Part shown: one piece after another, positions 4,129 through 5,609 of the stretch
How the letters are laid out: each line of letters opens with the position of its first letter
How positions within the stretch are numbered: the stretch's first letter is position 1
Assembly: GCA_937124505.1 (NCBI GenBank)
Contig: CAKZKV010000041.1
Location: 1-5,609, forward strand
Length of the DNA: 5,609 nucleotides
DNA from: an uncultured Alphaproteobacteria bacterium
Lineage (GTDB): Bacteria > Pseudomonadota > Alphaproteobacteria > Micavibrionales > Micavibrionaceae
Reading direction: 5' to 3'
The notes under the pieces: generated by a model
What the model was told of the DNA's origin: nothing
Database searches by the model: none
Seen by the model: the letters and a program-made list of their open reading frames with translations, nothing else
Program-made: the position numbers and the translations under genes

Positions 4129-5609
4129 TTACTTCTTCGCGCTCACATATGTTCCGGGTGCAGGGCAGATTGATTTTTTAATTTTCCGCGCGTCTACTTT
4201 CGTTTTGGAATGTGTCTCAATCCATTTTTGCCAGTCAGGCCACCACGATCCTTTATGTTCTTCCGCATTTTTAAACCATGTTTCCGGCTTTTTCGGGCTT
4301 TTATCGGATGTCCAGTATTCATACTTGTTTTTGGCTGGTGGATTTACAACGCCTGCGATATGGCCTGATCCGGACAGGACAAAGCGTTTTTCTCCGCCAA
4401 GCAGCTTCATGCTGCTATAGGTCGCATGCCATGGGGCAATGTGGTCCTCGCGGCACGACAGAAAGTAAGACGGAGTTTTGATTTGTGTGACATCAATTTT
4501 CTGTCCGAGAATCTCCAGTGCGGCAGGCTCTTTTAACCTGTTATGCAGATACATGTTGCGCAGGTAATAGCTGTGCATGGCGCCCGGCAGGTTGGTCGAA
4601 TCATCATTCCAGTAAAGCAGGTCAAAGGGAAACGGATGTTTGCCGATCAGGTAGTTGTTAATGACAAAATTCCAGATCAGGTCGTTGGCGCGCAGCATGG
4701 AAAACGTGGCCTTGAGCGCCTCTGCCGGTAAAATGCCGCCCGATTGCTTCATCTGGTATTCAATCATATCAATCTGGGACTCTGTCGTGAACAGTTTCAG
4801 TTCTCCGACATCTTCAAAATCAATGAGTGTGGTCAGAAAGGTTGCGGATTTCACGCGTTTGTCCTGTCCGATTGATTTTAGATAGGACATGGCCATTGAT
4901 AACATGGTGCCGCCGATACAATAGGCAATGACATTTGTCTGTTGCGTATCCGTGAGGGTTTCAACCTGTTTCAAGGCGGTTAAAAATCCTTTTTCGATGT
5001 AATCGCTGAACGTTAAATGACCCAATTTTGCATCCGGATTGACCCATGAAATCATAAAAACGCTGTGTCCCTGATCTACCAGCCATTTGGCCAAGGATTT
5101 TTCAGGCCCCAGATCCAGAATGTAATATTTGTTAATCCAGGGTGGAACAATCAAAAGCGGTTCTTTGTGTACCTTTTCTGTCGTTGGCGCATATTGAATC
5201 AATTCCATGATTTCATTGCGGAACACAACAGAGCCTTTGGTCGCGGCAATATTTTCACCGATTTTGAAGGCTTTGTAATCGGTCATGCTGATACGCAATT
5301 CCCCGTGGCCGCGTTCCAGATCGGAGACCAGATTTTCCAGCCCTTTAATCAGGTTCTGGCCGTTGGTATCAATGGTCAGGCGCAGGACTTCTGGGTTCGT
5401 AAAGAGAAAATTTGTCGGTGAGAGGGCGCTGATATACTGGCGCAGTGCAAAGTCCAGACGGCTTCGTACCTCGGGATCAAGATCAAAGTCATTCAGAGAT
5501 TCAAGAATATGCCGCCCGGTCAATAAATAGGCCTGCTTCAAAAAATTAAAGAGGGGGTGGTTTTCCCATTCTTCGGCATTAAAACGGCGGTCGCCTTTTT
5601 CCGGCAGCA
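4129..5609 (-). CDS. phaC: Class I poly(3-hydroxyalkanoate) synthase PhaC, start beyond right edge
   Basis: PhaC polymerises (R)-3-hydroxyacyl-CoA into polyester on the surface of cytoplasmic PHA granules. The frame is open from base 5607 down to the TAA at 4131-4129, giving 492 residues; class I enzymes are usually about 560-620, so roughly 70-120 N-terminal residues lie outside. Upstream of a TTG at 5541 the frame still reads as PhaC (GDRRFNAEEWENHPLFNFLKQAYLL), so that TTG is not the start. Motifs: PPWINKYYILDL, the lipase-like box AYCIGG with the catalytic Cys at 4920-4918, WNDDSTNLPG, the catalytic Asp in SCREDHIAPW (4446-4444), the catalytic His in GSGHIAGVVNPP (4362-4360), and C-terminal GSWWPDWQKW. 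All three catalytic residues are present, so it should be active. No PhaE or PhaR subunit is needed for class I, and none is seen. It ends 6 bases from the convergent carbonic anhydrase gene, with no obvious terminator. Its promoter is off the window. Confidence 0.96.
   Translation of the reverse strand, partial: LPEKGDRRFNAEEWENHPLFNFLKQAYLLTGRHILESLNDFDLDPEVRSRLDFALRQYISALSPTNFLFTNPEVLRLTIDTNGQNLIKGLENLVSDLERGHGELRISMTDYKAFKIGENIAATKGSVVFRNEIMELIQYAPTTEKVHKEPLLIVPPWINKYYILDLGPEKSLAKWLVDQGHSVFMISWVNPDAKLGHLTFSDYIEKGFLTALKQVETLTDTQQTNVIAYCIGGTMLSMAMSYLKSIGQDKRVKSATFLTTLIDFEDVGELKLFTTESQIDMIEYQMKQSGGILPAEALKATFSMLRANDLIWNFVINNYLIGKHPFPFDLLYWNDDSTNLPGAMHSYYLRNMYLHNRLKEPAALEILGQKIDVTQIKTPSYFLSCREDHIAPWHATYSSMKLLGGEKRFVLSGSGHIAGVVNPPAKNKYEYWTSDKSPKKPETWFKNAEEHKGSWWPDWQKWIETHSKTKVDARKIKKSICPAPGTYVSAKK

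Noticed and set aside
5539..5541. TTG as the phaC start
   Set aside because: The codons upstream to the window edge still encode conserved PhaC sequence (DRRF...W...LFNFLKQ), so the gene continues past the edge.
4129..5541. Several plus-strand open frames of 60-118 codons opposite phaC, and minus-strand frames opposite ruvB, rplM, rpsI and the carbonic anhydrase gene
   Set aside because: They are antisense shadows of genes with strong family matches; none shows a recognisable domain or a convincing start site.
1..5609. Mobile element, CRISPR, tRNA or novel defence system
   Set aside because: No terminal inverted repeats with a transposase, no regularly spaced repeats, no cloverleaf-like segment and no defence-type domains were seen; all coding space is accounted for by eight genes, seven of them recognised families.

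Overview
This 5.6 kb window looks like ordinary, gene-dense chromosome from a medium-GC alphaproteobacterium, probably a metagenomic or draft assembly. The evidence for the lineage is the sequence style of the L13 and S9 proteins (S9 carries an acidic, Ala/Ser-rich N-terminal extension), the CamH-like gamma carbonic anhydrase, and a class I poly(3-hydroxyalkanoate) synthase. I cannot place it to order level. No mobile element, CRISPR array, tRNA or rRNA is visible, and no stretch over 300 bases lacks a gene.

Layout. Bases 35-2422 (+) form a tightly packed cluster: the C-terminal three quarters of ruvB, a proline iminopeptidase (S33 alpha/beta hydrolase), a 106-residue zinc-ribbon protein with two membrane helices, and cutA. 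Each of the three junctions is an overlap of exactly 8 bases (NTGNNTRA), which points to translational coupling. At the second junction this overlap identifies a CTG start codon for the zinc-ribbon protein. The first ~34 bases of the window do not encode RuvB and contain an in-frame stop, so the window begins at a discontinuity, most likely an assembly edge.

Bases 2423-3570 (+) hold the ribosomal protein operon rplM-rpsI, with its own near-consensus promoter (TTGACA-17-CATAAA) in the cutA-rplM gap and a UUCG-loop intrinsic terminator after rpsI. A bulged inverted repeat brackets the promoter; its right arm begins at the predicted transcription start. A gamma carbonic anhydrase family gene (3598-4122, +) follows directly after the terminator, has no visible Shine-Dalgarno sequence and may be read from a very short-leader or leaderless mRNA.

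Bases 4129-5609 (-) are phaC, convergent with the carbonic anhydrase gene across only 6 bases and running off the right edge without its start.

The genes are mostly housekeeping: Holliday junction branch migration, peptide turnover, metal tolerance, ribosome assembly and carbon storage. I see no convincing new multi-gene system. The points most worth checking are the CTG start with its serial 8-base overlaps, the inverted repeat around the rplM promoter, and the broken left edge of ruvB.
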